Assembly (NCBI GenBank): GCA_028280805.1
Contig: JANQLB010000118.1
Span: 1-64,000 of the forward strand
Length of the DNA: 64,000 bases
Direction of reading: 5' to 3'
DNA from: Tissierellales bacterium
GTDB taxonomy: Bacteria > Bacillota > Clostridia > Tissierellales > VENL01
The position numbers and the translations under genes are program-made. Every line of letters begins with the position of its first letter. The stretch's first letter is position 1. Shown here piece after piece: positions 17,956 to 26,180 of this stretch. Below the pieces are notes generated by a model. It searched no databases. It saw nothing but the letters and a program-made list of their open reading frames with translations, and was not told the DNA's origin.

Positions 17956-19353
17956 TTAATTAAGATTTTTCGGTATTTTTACATAAAAGGTACTTCCCTC
18001 TCCAACCTTACTTTCAACCTCTATACTTCCTTGATGTAATAATACGATTTGATAAGCAATTGATAGACCTAATCCAGTCCCTCCTGTATTTCTGGACCTA
18101 GACTTATCTACTCTGTAAAATCTATCAAATATATGTTCCAAAGAATCCTTAGAGATTCCAATACCATTGTCTTTAACCTTAATTACAGCTAGATTGTTTT
18201 TCTCATAAAGTTCTACAAGCACTTTTCCATATTGTGGTGTATATTTAATAGCATTATCAATAACATTAATAATAGCTTGCTGAATCTTATTTGAGTCAAC
18301 CTTTATTTCAATTGAATTCCTAAAAATCATATTCAAATAAATATTTTTTTTAACCGCTAAAACTGTCATTCTTGATACAATTTTCTTTAATATAAAGTTA
18401 ATAGAAGTAGTTTTCAAATTTAGATTTAATTTTTCTTTATCAAGGTCAACATGGATTAATAAGTCATCAATAATATTATTTAATCTATCTACTTCAGAAG
18501 TAATGTCGCTTAAGAATTCCTTATAAATGTTTATATCTTTCTCATTTTGATGAATAAGAGATTGTGATAGTAGTTTTATTGAACTAAGAGGAGTTCTTAA
18601 TTCATGGGAAACGTTTGCAACAAAATCCTTTCTTTGATTATCTACTTGATTTAATTTGCTAATCATTAAATTAAAAGCATTTCCCATTATTTTAAATTCA
18701 TCTTTAGTATTTATTTTAACTCTTTGATTTAGCTGGTTATATGAAATTCTGTTAATTATTTCTATAAACTTCTTAATTGGTTTTGTTAGAAAATTTGCAA
18801 AGAAAAATGCCAATATAGCAATAAAAAAAATACTTATCACAGAGATTATCATTAAGCTATAGCTTATCTGGTTAGTTTTTTCATATATCAAATTTAGAGA
18901 ATCAGATATTAAAATTACACCTTCAGTTTTATTGTCAATCAATACTGGTACTGATGTATATAAGACATGTCCATATTCTCTGAAGTTGTAAACCCCAAAG
19001 TCTGTTTTTCCTGCTAATGAAGATTGAATTTCTTTATGTTTTAATACTTTGCCAATATATTCATTATTAGAATCTGCAAGAACAACTTTATATTTATTTG
19101 TAATAATAACCCTAGAACCGATATTTTTACTATATGCTGTTATATATCTGTTAAAATATTCATCAAACTCTAAGACTCTATCAGTAAATAAATATAATTT
19201 AATATTATTAGAAAGAGTATTAGCTTTAGTCAAAATTTCAATTTTCTTTTCATCTAAGTATATATTAAGTACAGTTTGACCAATAAAAATGTTTATAACC
19301 ATAATTAAAATAATTACTAATAATAAATAGGTGGAAACAAGCTTCCACCTCAC
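17956..19353 (-). CDS. Sensor histidine kinase (HAMP, class I)
   Basis: A 465-residue membrane sensor kinase. TM1 is around residues 7-29, a 130-residue extracytoplasmic sensor follows, then TM2 at 165-188, HAMP (190-240), and the phospho-acceptor His at about 250 in NVSHELRTPLSS. The ATPase boxes are DNAIKYTP, DNGIGISKD and GGTGLGLSI. It is of the PhoR/WalK type. The GTG start has a poor ribosome-binding site; the upstream in-frame residues NNLFIS resemble the N-termini of homologues, so the true start may be a non-standard codon a few residues earlier. Partner of the adjacent OmpR-type regulator. Confidence 0.93.
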   Translation of the reverse strand: MRWKLVSTYLLLVIILIMVINIFIGQTVLNIYLDEKKIEILTKANTLSNNIKLYLFTDRVLEFDEYFNRYITAYSKNIGSRVIITNKYKVVLADSNNEYIGKVLKHKEIQSSLAGKTDFGVYNFREYGHVLYTSVPVLIDNKTEGVILISDSLNLIYEKTNQISYSLMIISVISIFFIAILAFFFANFLTKPIKKFIEIINRISYNQLNQRVKINTKDEFKIMGNAFNLMISKLNQVDNQRKDFVANVSHELRTPLSSIKLLSQSLIHQNEKDINIYKEFLSDITSEVDRLNNIIDDLLIHVDLDKEKLNLNLKTTSINFILKKIVSRMTVLAVKKNIYLNMIFRNSIEIKVDSNKIQQAIINVIDNAIKYTPQYGKVLVELYEKNNLAVIKVKDNGIGISKDSLEHIFDRFYRVDKSRSRNTGGTGLGLSIAYQIVLLHQGSIEVESKVGEGSTFYVKIPKNLN

Positions 19354-19375
19354 GCTAATAAACAGATTATTACTT

Positions 19376-20068
19376 CTAAGTATTTTTCCTAAAATAATAA
19401 CCCACTCCCCATTTGGTCAAAATGTATTCGGCTTCACTAGAGTTTTTCTCAATTTTTTCTCTTAATCTTCTAATATGTACATCAACAGTTCTTAGATCTC
19501 CAAAATGGTCATAGCTCCAAATTTTTTCTAATAATTCCTGTCTTTTGTAAACTCTTCCGGGATTAGAAGCAAGTAGTATCAAAAGATCAAATTCTTTTGC
19601 AGTTAAACTTACTTCTCGACCTTCAACAGTTACTTTTCTGCCTAATGTATTTATAGTAAAATTATCAACTTTAATAACGTGTTCTCCCATATTAGGATTT
19701 TGATTGATGTATCTCCTAAGAATAGCCTTAATTCTAGCTTTAAGTTCTAATATATTAAATGGCTTTGTTAAATAGTCATCCGCACCATATCCTAATCCCA
19801 GTATTTTATTTATATCCTCTCCTTTTGCTGTTAACATTATAATTGGAACTTGAGACTGTTCACGAATTTTTCTACAAACCTCCAATCCATCAATTCCAGG
19901 AAGCATTAAATCTAATATAATAAGGTCATACTTCTCTTTAGTAGCTTTTTCAAGAGCTTCATTACCGTCAAAGGCTGAATCGGTTTTATATCCATCTTGT
20001 TCTAAGCTATATTTTAATCCCTTAACTAATAAAGTTTCATCATCTACAATTAAAATCCTGGTGTTCAT
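19376..20068 (-). CDS. OmpR/PhoB-family response regulator
   Basis: A 230-residue two-domain regulator. The receiver domain has the acidic pair in VDDE, the phospho-Asp in LIILDLMLPGIDG (about residue 53), Thr in IIMLTAK and Lys in DDYLTKPF. The winged-helix DNA-binding domain (about 130-228) has LTAKEFDLLILLASNPGRVY and RTVDVHIRRLREKI. The second ATG (20068) is preferred, five bases after GGTGAT; ATG 20071 is adjacent. It heads the operon with the kinase and the GerMN lipoprotein. Target genes unknown. Confidence 0.95.
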   Translation of the reverse strand: MNTRILIVDDETLLVKGLKYSLEQDGYKTDSAFDGNEALEKATKEKYDLIILDLMLPGIDGLEVCRKIREQSQVPIIMLTAKGEDINKILGLGYGADDYLTKPFNILELKARIKAILRRYINQNPNMGEHVIKVDNFTINTLGRKVTVEGREVSLTAKEFDLLILLASNPGRVYKRQELLEKIWSYDHFGDLRTVDVHIRRLREKIEKNSSEAEYILTKWGVGYYFRKNT

Positions 20069-20210
20069 CATATCACCTCTTAATTATTATGACCATAAAG
20101 CATCAAAAATAGTTAATTCTCATACTTCAACTATTCTACAAACATTAATTAAATCCTTTATTAATTATATAAATCTCTAAGTTATAAAGATTTTTATATT
20201 TATAATATTA

Positions 20211-22118
20211 TCAATTTAGTACTCTTTTATCTTCAACTCTTCTGGTTATTTTTCTTTCATCAAAATCTTCAAGAAGTGCTACAGCATACTTTCTACTGGT
20301 ATTAATTACATCCCTGAATTCGCTCAATGTTATTGAACCATTTTTTAATATATATTTTTTTGCTTCATCTAAGCTATTTAAATACACATCTTTATGAATT
20401 ATAATATCTTCCTTTAACAATACTAGAATTCCTGTATCTATTAAAGCGTCTAAAACCTGCTTAGAATCATTATTATTATAATCTAATGATTCTATTAATT
20501 CTTCTTTACTTAAATTAATAAATTTCTCTTTTGTATATATACTTTCAATCTTATCTCTTATTTCTTTATGTAACTGGCTAAACTTAACAGTAAAATCAAT
20601 TATTGAAACCTTATCATTATTTTGTTTGATAATTTTATCATTTATTAATAAATCAATACAAGATTCTCCTAGTTTCGGTTTTATACTACCTAAAAATCTA
20701 CTTCTAATTTCTTCTTTAGGAATTCCAAATTTTAAAGGATAAGTTCTATGAAATTTAATTAATTGATTTTGAATATCTTGTATTAATTTTTTATAATAGT
20801 CAATATGGATGACATATATATCATTTAACAGATAAAATATTATAACTTTTTGATTATCACTAAGTTTTTGTAATATATTTTTAACTTTTTCCTTAGGTAT
20901 TACAGTTGATATGGACAACTGATTTAAGCTGGGGAATTGACTGCTTTTATCTTTTATAATCCTTTCAACAACATTTTCTGTACTACCTTTTTCCTTTATT
21001 TTTAGTTCTTCAATTACTTTCTCATCAAATCTTTTTCTCTTTGAAGGATTTGGTTCTAATATTTCTCCTCCTCCAATGGTTATCACAGGAGAATAAAATC
21101 TTATTATAAATTTATCTCCTCTTTTAGCTACAACTTTTTCTTCTAGTCTTAACTGAGCATATGAGCTTTCACCGGGAGTTAGAAATTCTCTATCTAAAAA
21201 AACTACTCTACATAATATCTCCCTTGTTCCCAAGTGTAGTCTAATCCTAGTTCTATTTTCCAGAATTCTTTGACAATCTTTTAAAAGTTTTAGCTTAACA
21301 TCTAATTTCATTGTTTCTTCCATAGAATTTAAAGGTGCTATTATATCGCCCTTATTAATATCATGTTTTTTTATTCCAGAGATATTGAGTGCAGTTCTCT
21401 GACCTGCATAAGCATGGTCACTATCTTCTCCATGTACTTGAATAGACCTTATTTTACCTTTTTTGTCTCCCGGATAAGTTTGAATTTCATCACTAATAGA
21501 CATTTTTCCTGAAATCATTGTTCCTGTTACAACAGTTCCAAAGCCTGTTATAGTAAAAACTCTATCTACAGGCAGCCTTGCAGTATCACTTATATCTCTG
21601 CTTTTTGCTTTCTGTGACATTGACTCAATAGTTTCAATGGTTTTATCTAATCCTCTCTTACTTATGGAGTCAATAGGGATTACAGGGCTGTTTTCTAAAA
21701 ATGTATCTTTAAGGCTTTCCTTAATGTCTTCTGTAATCATCTCAAGCCATTCTTCATTAACTAAATCACATTTAGTTAACACAACAAATCCTAAATCTAT
21801 ATCAAGTAAGCTTAAAATATTTAAGTGTTCTCTGGTCTGAGGCATAATACCTTCGTCAGCAGCGATAACTAACATTACCATATCCATTCCTATTACTCCG
21901 GCAAGCATATTTTTAACAAACTTCTCATGACCCGGAACATCAATAATTCCGGCTCTTTTACCACTAGGCAGATCAAAATACGTAAAGCCCAGTTCAATTG
22001 AAATACCTCTCTCTTTTTCCTGCTTTAATCTATCTGTTTCTCTGCCTGTTAATGCTTTTATTAAAGTAGTTTTACCATGATCTATATGTCCCGCTGTACC
22101 TATAATAAGATTATTCAT
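20211..22118 (-). CDS. selB: Selenocysteine-specific elongation factor SelB
   Basis: A 635-residue GTPase that delivers Sec-tRNA to UGA codons next to a SECIS hairpin. The G1 motif is AGHIDHGKTTLIKALTG at the N-terminus, G3 is DVPGHEKFVKNML and G4 is LTKCDL. Domains II/III follow, then four winged-helix repeats in the C-terminal half that bind SECIS RNA. The start is placed at 22118 (MNNLIIGTAG) with GAAAGGAG upstream; the longer frame to 22169 runs back into selA. Overlaps the selA stop by eight bases, so it is translationally coupled. selC, the Sec tRNA gene, was not seen nearby. Confidence 0.96.
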   Translation of the reverse strand: MNNLIIGTAGHIDHGKTTLIKALTGRETDRLKQEKERGISIELGFTYFDLPSGKRAGIIDVPGHEKFVKNMLAGVIGMDMVMLVIAADEGIMPQTREHLNILSLLDIDLGFVVLTKCDLVNEEWLEMITEDIKESLKDTFLENSPVIPIDSISKRGLDKTIETIESMSQKAKSRDISDTARLPVDRVFTITGFGTVVTGTMISGKMSISDEIQTYPGDKKGKIRSIQVHGEDSDHAYAGQRTALNISGIKKHDINKGDIIAPLNSMEETMKLDVKLKLLKDCQRILENRTRIRLHLGTREILCRVVFLDREFLTPGESSYAQLRLEEKVVAKRGDKFIIRFYSPVITIGGGEILEPNPSKRKRFDEKVIEELKIKEKGSTENVVERIIKDKSSQFPSLNQLSISTVIPKEKVKNILQKLSDNQKVIIFYLLNDIYVIHIDYYKKLIQDIQNQLIKFHRTYPLKFGIPKEEIRSRFLGSIKPKLGESCIDLLINDKIIKQNNDKVSIIDFTVKFSQLHKEIRDKIESIYTKEKFINLSKEELIESLDYNNNDSKQVLDALIDTGILVLLKEDIIIHKDVYLNSLDEAKKYILKNGSITLSEFRDVINTSRKYAVALLEDFDERKITRRVEDKRVLN

Positions 22119-23559
22119 GGTAATTTTCACTCCTTTCGGAGTATTCAATGTTTGCAAGAGCATAATCAAATCCCTTTACCACTATATCATAATCATCTTC
22201 AAGTATGGTTCTAACATCTATATATAAACTCTCCTTATATAATCGAGTTATTATAGGAATGTCATACAATCTAAGATATTTTTCAAGTTTTGTGATACTG
22301 CCTGATTTAGCAGAAATCATTATAGCTTTTGTAGGAATTTCTTCTAAGGGCATTGAACCTCCTCCAACTTGAGAAAACTCATCAACTATTTGTATATTAT
22401 ATTTATCTAGAAGCTTTTTATTTATCATATCAAATAATTTATCCGCTCTCTTTTCCAATTCTGCCAATGACATAGTTATCATCCTAAGTGTAGGTATATT
22501 TTCTATAGCCTCGCTTTCACTTAAAAATAGTTTAAGAGTAGCCTCTAATGCAGCAATAGTAAATTTATCTACTCTAAAAGCTCTATTAAGCGGATTTTTT
22601 CTCATTACATCAATATATTTCTTTTTACCTACAATTATCCCTGCTTGAGGACCCCCTAACAGCTTATCTCCACTAAAAGTAACTATATCTGCTCCTGCTT
22701 TTAATGATTCTTGTACAGTCGGTTCATACTGAAGTCCATATTTGCTTAAATCTAATAAAACTCCACTTCCTAAGTCCTCTATTACAGGTATGTTATACTT
22801 TTTTCCCAGTTCAACCATCTCATCTAACTTGACACTGGAAGTAAATCCAAGGATTCTATAATTACTTGTATGAACTTTTAGAAATGCTTTTGTATCTTCT
22901 CCTATTGCATTTTCATAATCCCATAAATGTGTCTTGTTAGTAGTTCCTACATCTACTAACTTAGCTCTGCTCTGCTCCATAACATCAGGAATCCTAAAAG
23001 AACCTCCTATTTCAACCAGTTCTCCTCTAGAAACAACAACCTCTTTATCTTTAGCTATACTACTTAAAACAAGTAATACTGCCGCAGCATTATTATTAAC
23101 CACAATTGCTGATTCAGCACCTGTTACTCTAGTGATTATGTCCACTAAATGACTGTATCTCGAACCCCTTTTACCACTTTCTAAATCAAACTCTAAATTT
23201 GAATAATTAGTTATAACATCAGTTATATTGTCAATTACTTTTTTACTTATAACAGATCTGCCAAGGTTAGTATGAATTATTACTCCTGTTGCATTTATAA
23301 CTTTCTTAAGTTTATATTTGAGCTTATTAGCAGTTTTTATTGTTATTATGCTCACAATTTTATTTATAGTCTTATCTAGTTCTTCAGGTTTAATATTATT
23401 AAGAGATATTTGTTTTCTCAATACATCTATCTCTTCTCTAATAGATTCTACCATAATATCTCTAGGCATATTAGATAATAAATTTGTATCTTTTTCAATT
23501 TGAGAAATTATCTCATCTACTTTAGGTAATTTACTATATAGATTAGTTTTTTTATCCAA
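22111..23559 (-). CDS. selA: L-seryl-tRNA(Sec) selenium transferase SelA
   Basis: A 482-residue PLP enzyme converting Ser-tRNA(Sec) to Sec-tRNA(Sec) with selenophosphate. Family landmarks are INATGVIIHTNLGRS near residue 90, GSRYSHL, VNNNAAAVLLVL, and the PLP Lys in FSGDKLLGGPQAG near 295. The length matches bacterial decameric SelA. TTG start at 23559, preceded by AAAGGAATG. It lies 14 bases after the selD stop, giving the order selD-selA-selB. Confidence 0.97.
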   Translation of the reverse strand: MDKKTNLYSKLPKVDEIISQIEKDTNLLSNMPRDIMVESIREEIDVLRKQISLNNIKPEELDKTINKIVSIITIKTANKLKYKLKKVINATGVIIHTNLGRSVISKKVIDNITDVITNYSNLEFDLESGKRGSRYSHLVDIITRVTGAESAIVVNNNAAAVLLVLSSIAKDKEVVVSRGELVEIGGSFRIPDVMEQSRAKLVDVGTTNKTHLWDYENAIGEDTKAFLKVHTSNYRILGFTSSVKLDEMVELGKKYNIPVIEDLGSGVLLDLSKYGLQYEPTVQESLKAGADIVTFSGDKLLGGPQAGIIVGKKKYIDVMRKNPLNRAFRVDKFTIAALEATLKLFLSESEAIENIPTLRMITMSLAELEKRADKLFDMINKKLLDKYNIQIVDEFSQVGGGSMPLEEIPTKAIMISAKSGSITKLEKYLRLYDIPIITRLYKESLYIDVRTILEDDYDIVVKGFDYALANIEYSERSENYHE

Positions 23560-23573
23560 TACTTATCATTCCT

Positions 23574-24614
23574 TTATTCTACAATTATTGAGTATTCTTG
23601 TTTTTTAAGTACCTTTCCTATTACACTAAACTCAGTAGGACTTTCCTTTAGTTCTTCGAGCAGCTTATCCAGTTTATGCTGTGAAACTGATATTAACAGA
23701 CCTCCAGAGGTTTGAGGATCGAAAAGAATATCTATTACCTCTTGAGATATTTGTTCATTAAACTTCACCTTTTCTCCTATAAACTGCATATTTGAATATG
23801 CTCCGGCAGGTACTAATCCCATTGCGGCAAATTCTGCTGCTTTTTTAATTATAGGTATTTTACTGCTTTCAAACATTATGGTAACATCACTTCCATTAGC
23901 CATCTCTAAGCTATGTCCTAATAACCCGAATCCTGTTATATCAGTACAACTGTTTACTCCAACTTTAACCATAGCATCTTTAGCAAATTTATTAAGAGTC
24001 CTCATATTATTAACAGCTAGATTGTAAATTTCATCATCAGCCATTTGAGCTTTAATCGCCGTATTTATAATACCTATTCCTAAAGGCTTAGTAAGAACAA
24101 GAAAATCTCCATGTTTTGCATTACAATTAGTCAAAACCTTATCAGGATGTATAAAACCACTTACCGATAATCCATACTTTGGTTCATCATCTTCAACAGT
24201 GTGACCGCCTACCAGTAAAGCACCTGCTTCATTAATTTTATCATATCCACCTCTAAGTATTTCTGCCATTACATCAGGAGATAAACAGGTGGGAAAGCAC
24301 ACAATATTCATTGCAAGTTTTGGTTCTCCACCCATAGCGTATATATCACTCAAAGAATTAGCTGCTGCTATCTGCCCAAATATATAAGGATCATCTACTA
24401 CAGGAGTAAAAAAGTCTACAGTTTGTATCAATGCTGTAGTTTCATTAATCTTATATACCGCAGCATCATCAGAAGTATCTATTCCCACAATAAGTTTCTC
24501 ATCATAAGTCTTTGGTAAATGGCACAGAACCTGTGCCAAGGTCTCAGGACCTATTTTAGCCGCTCAGCCGGAGCTTTTTGTCAATTCAGTCAATCTTTTT
24601 TCTTTCTCGGACAT
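23574..24614 (-). CDS. selD: Selenophosphate synthase SelD, a selenoprotein (UGA = Sec17)
   Basis: Makes selenophosphate from selenide and ATP. A plain reading starts at an internal Met at 24539 and gives 321 residues lacking the catalytic N-terminus. Reading upstream through an in-frame TGA (24564-24566) restores it: ATG at 24614, with GAGAGGGG before it, encodes MSEKEKRLTELTKSSG, then Sec at codon 17, then AAKIGPETLAQVL. Sec/Cys at this place, followed by a Lys, is the family active site. Later landmarks are GIDTSDDAAVYK, TVDFFTPVVDDP and DITGFGLLGH. A SECIS-like hairpin follows the UGA. Total 346 residues, a normal SelD length. Heads selD-selA-selB. Confidence 0.93.
24520..24566 (-). promoter_or_regulatory. 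Sec codon and bacterial SECIS-like hairpin in selD
   Basis: The UGA is at 24566-24564. Twenty-five bases later a strong hairpin forms: TGGCACAG (24538-24531), loop GTT, CTGTGCCA (24527-24520). A smaller GGTCCTGAGACC stem lies between. Bacterial SECIS elements are hairpins at this distance inside the coding sequence, with a G/U in a small apical loop, which fits. Confidence 0.75.
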
Positions 24615-24635
24615 CTTACAACCCCTCTCATTTTA

Positions 24636-24692
24636 CCGATAATTTTATTATTAGGACTTTTTGTATTTGTTAAACTTAAAAGATTCAAGAAA
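24636..24692 (+). pseudogene. Orphan copy of the dacF 3' end
   Basis: Plus-strand sequence that encodes IILLLGLFVFVKLKRFKKIR, matching the C-terminal anchor of the intact dacF (IILLLGLFVFVRLKRFKKIR, near 27376-27434). The nucleotide differences are mostly synonymous (TTG/TTA, TTG/CTT, TTT/TTC) plus one Arg/Lys change. No other part of dacF is present. It lies between the start of selD and the end of the VOC gene. Confidence 0.75.
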
Positions 24693-24707
24693 ATCAGAAT
24701 TTTAATT

Positions 24708-25112
24708 CTATCTACTAACCTTTTTAGCAAATGCTACAATATGACCATCCGGATCAAAGCCATACGATACATAATCTCCCCACGACCTAATAGCAGCTTT
24801 ACTTATTCCTATACCTCCGGCTTTCTCCAGCTTATTGTAATAATTATCAGGACTATCGACAAATAAATATATTTCGCTTCTTGGTATTCCATTGGCATTT
24901 TGAGGGTGAGGTATACTGCCTTCAAGTACTCTTACAATTCCTTCCTCTGGCATAATACCTAATGTAGCATTACCAGCAAGCTTAAACTCAGTCATTCCCG
25001 GAACATCTAATAAAGGTTCAATCTCTAATAGTTCTTTATAAAAACACTTAGATCTTTCTTGATTTTTAACATATATTATGAACATTACATTGCTATCTTT
25101 AGAAATACTCAT
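24708..25112 (-). CDS. VOC-family (glyoxalase/bleomycin-resistance) protein
   Basis: A 134-residue vicinal-oxygen-chelate protein built of two beta-alpha-beta-beta-beta repeats. VMFIIYVKNQERSKCFYKEL is cut here for length but is the typical opening, and YVSYGFDPDGHIVAFAK is the closing DPDGH signature. Members bind a divalent metal and act as lyases, dioxygenases or drug-binding proteins; no specific substrate can be given. Start at 25112 (MSISKDSN), nine bases after GGAGAG. It sits between two copies of the selD 5' end and beside the dacF fragment, so it probably arrived with them. Confidence 0.8.
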   Translation of the reverse strand: MSISKDSNVMFIIYVKNQERSKCFYKELLEIEPLLDVPGMTEFKLAGNATLGIMPEEGIVRVLEGSIPHPQNANGIPRSEIYLFVDSPDNYYNKLEKAGGIGISKAAIRSWGDYVSYGFDPDGHIVAFAKKVSR

Positions 25113-25182
25113 ATCTTTAAACACTCTCCATTTAATTCGTATTATTCCATAACAGACAAAGGGACAGGAATTTGACTTTTTT

Positions 25183-25247
25183 AACTGCTCAACCCGAACT
25201 TTTTGTTAATTCGGTCAATCTTTTTTCTTTCTCAGACATCTTACAAC
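25183..25247 (-). pseudogene. Truncated second selD 5' end, including the UGA codon
   Basis: Minus strand: ATG, then codons for MSEKEKRLTELTKSSG, a TGA and AVK, after which homology ends. The encoded 16 residues are identical to intact SelD, yet the DNA differs at third positions (Ser, Thr, Leu, Ser, Ser, Gly, Ala codons all changed). It keeps the upstream ribosome-binding region (GAGAGGAGTTGTAAG) just after the comEA stop. The SECIS hairpin is absent. It looks like the original resident selD start left behind by recombination. Confidence 0.85.
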
Positions 25248-25252
25248 TCCTC

Positions 25253-25924
25253 TCATTCTATAGTTATTAGATCCTTTATTGATTCATATTTTTTAATACC
25301 TATGCCTTTAACATTTTTTATTTCATCAATATTACTAAATTGATCTTTTGTTCTGTAGTCAATAATTCTATCAGCTATAACTTCTCCAATTCCCGGAAGC
25401 TTCGTAAGAATTTCTCTGGATGCTTTGTTAATATTTATTTTTCCATTATCGGAAAAACCTCCATTCTCATCTGAATTATCAGGAAAAACATATATCTGAC
25501 TATCTTCTAATTCTTCTCCAATTTCAGGAATATATATCCAAGCTTCATCTGTTAATCTTTTCGCTAAGTTAATTCTTTCTAAATCTGCTGAACCTTCTAT
25601 ATGACCTCCGGCAAGTTCTATACCATCTTGTAATATAGAACTTTTTGGAAGCTTAACAACTCCCGGTTTATGAACTTGTCCGCAAATATGAACATTAATA
25701 ATTTGATCTTCCATATCTTCTATTACATCATCATCTTTTTTTTTATCAGTATCACTTTCATAGTTTTCCGATGTTGTTTTTAAACCTATCTCTACATTCC
25801 CTTTTGCATCCTTACTTAAAATAGTTATATCTTCACTGGTAAGAAAACTATATCCCATAACACATAGTATAACTATAACCAATAATAGTATAACTATTTG
25901 CTCTTTCTTTGTAAAGAAACTCAT
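25253..25924 (-). CDS. ComEA-like membrane-anchored DNA-binding protein
   Basis: A 223-residue protein with an N-terminal membrane anchor (about residues 10-27), a SLBB domain (INVHICGQVHKPGVVKLP around 85-105) and a C-terminal double helix-hairpin-helix (NINKASREILTKLPGIGEVI then IKNVKGIGIKKYESI). ComEA is the DNA receptor for transformation; in clostridia the same architecture is common even where competence is unproven. The second Met (25924) is chosen, with GGGGGTAAATTTA before it. It ends five bases before the relic selD start, so it was probably once directly upstream of selD. Confidence 0.88.
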   Translation of the reverse strand: MSFFTKKEQIVILLLVIVILCVMGYSFLTSEDITILSKDAKGNVEIGLKTTSENYESDTDKKKDDDVIEDMEDQIINVHICGQVHKPGVVKLPKSSILQDGIELAGGHIEGSADLERINLAKRLTDEAWIYIPEIGEELEDSQIYVFPDNSDENGGFSDNGKININKASREILTKLPGIGEVIADRIIDYRTKDQFSNIDEIKNVKGIGIKKYESIKDLITIE

Positions 25925-26142
25925 TAAATTTACCCCCATTTAAATTATTTACTCGATTTGTGCAATTATTAAACCCTGTTATTTAAGCTTAAATATATTT
26001 AAATTTTATTTAATTTTAATATGAATTTTTCACAACTAAAGTTATTTATCTACCACATTCTACTAACTTTCGTTATTTCCTTTTTTTTAGAAAAATAATT
26101 TATTTACCATAATATAGACTTAAAATATAGTTAAAAGTTTGG

Positions 26143-26148
26143 TATACT
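26143..26148 (+). promoter_or_regulatory. Possible extended -10 element of dacF
   Basis: TGGTATACT, an extended -10 (TGnTATact), lies about 33 bases upstream of the TTG start of dacF. No convincing -35 box is present, consistent with an extended -10 promoter, though a sporulation sigma factor cannot be excluded. Confidence 0.35.
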
Positions 26149-26180
26149 AGAAACTATAATAATAAGGAAGGTGATACTCT

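Noticed and set aside
20072-20210. Possible selC (tRNA-Sec) next to selB.
   Set aside because: The gap is AT-rich with no long acceptor stem, T-loop or UCA anticodon arm; no tRNA seen anywhere in the window.
24519-24866. Plus-strand frame including a dacF-like anchor.
   Set aside because: Only about 20 residues match dacF; the rest is the complement of selD and the VOC gene. Treated as a dacF relic, not a gene.
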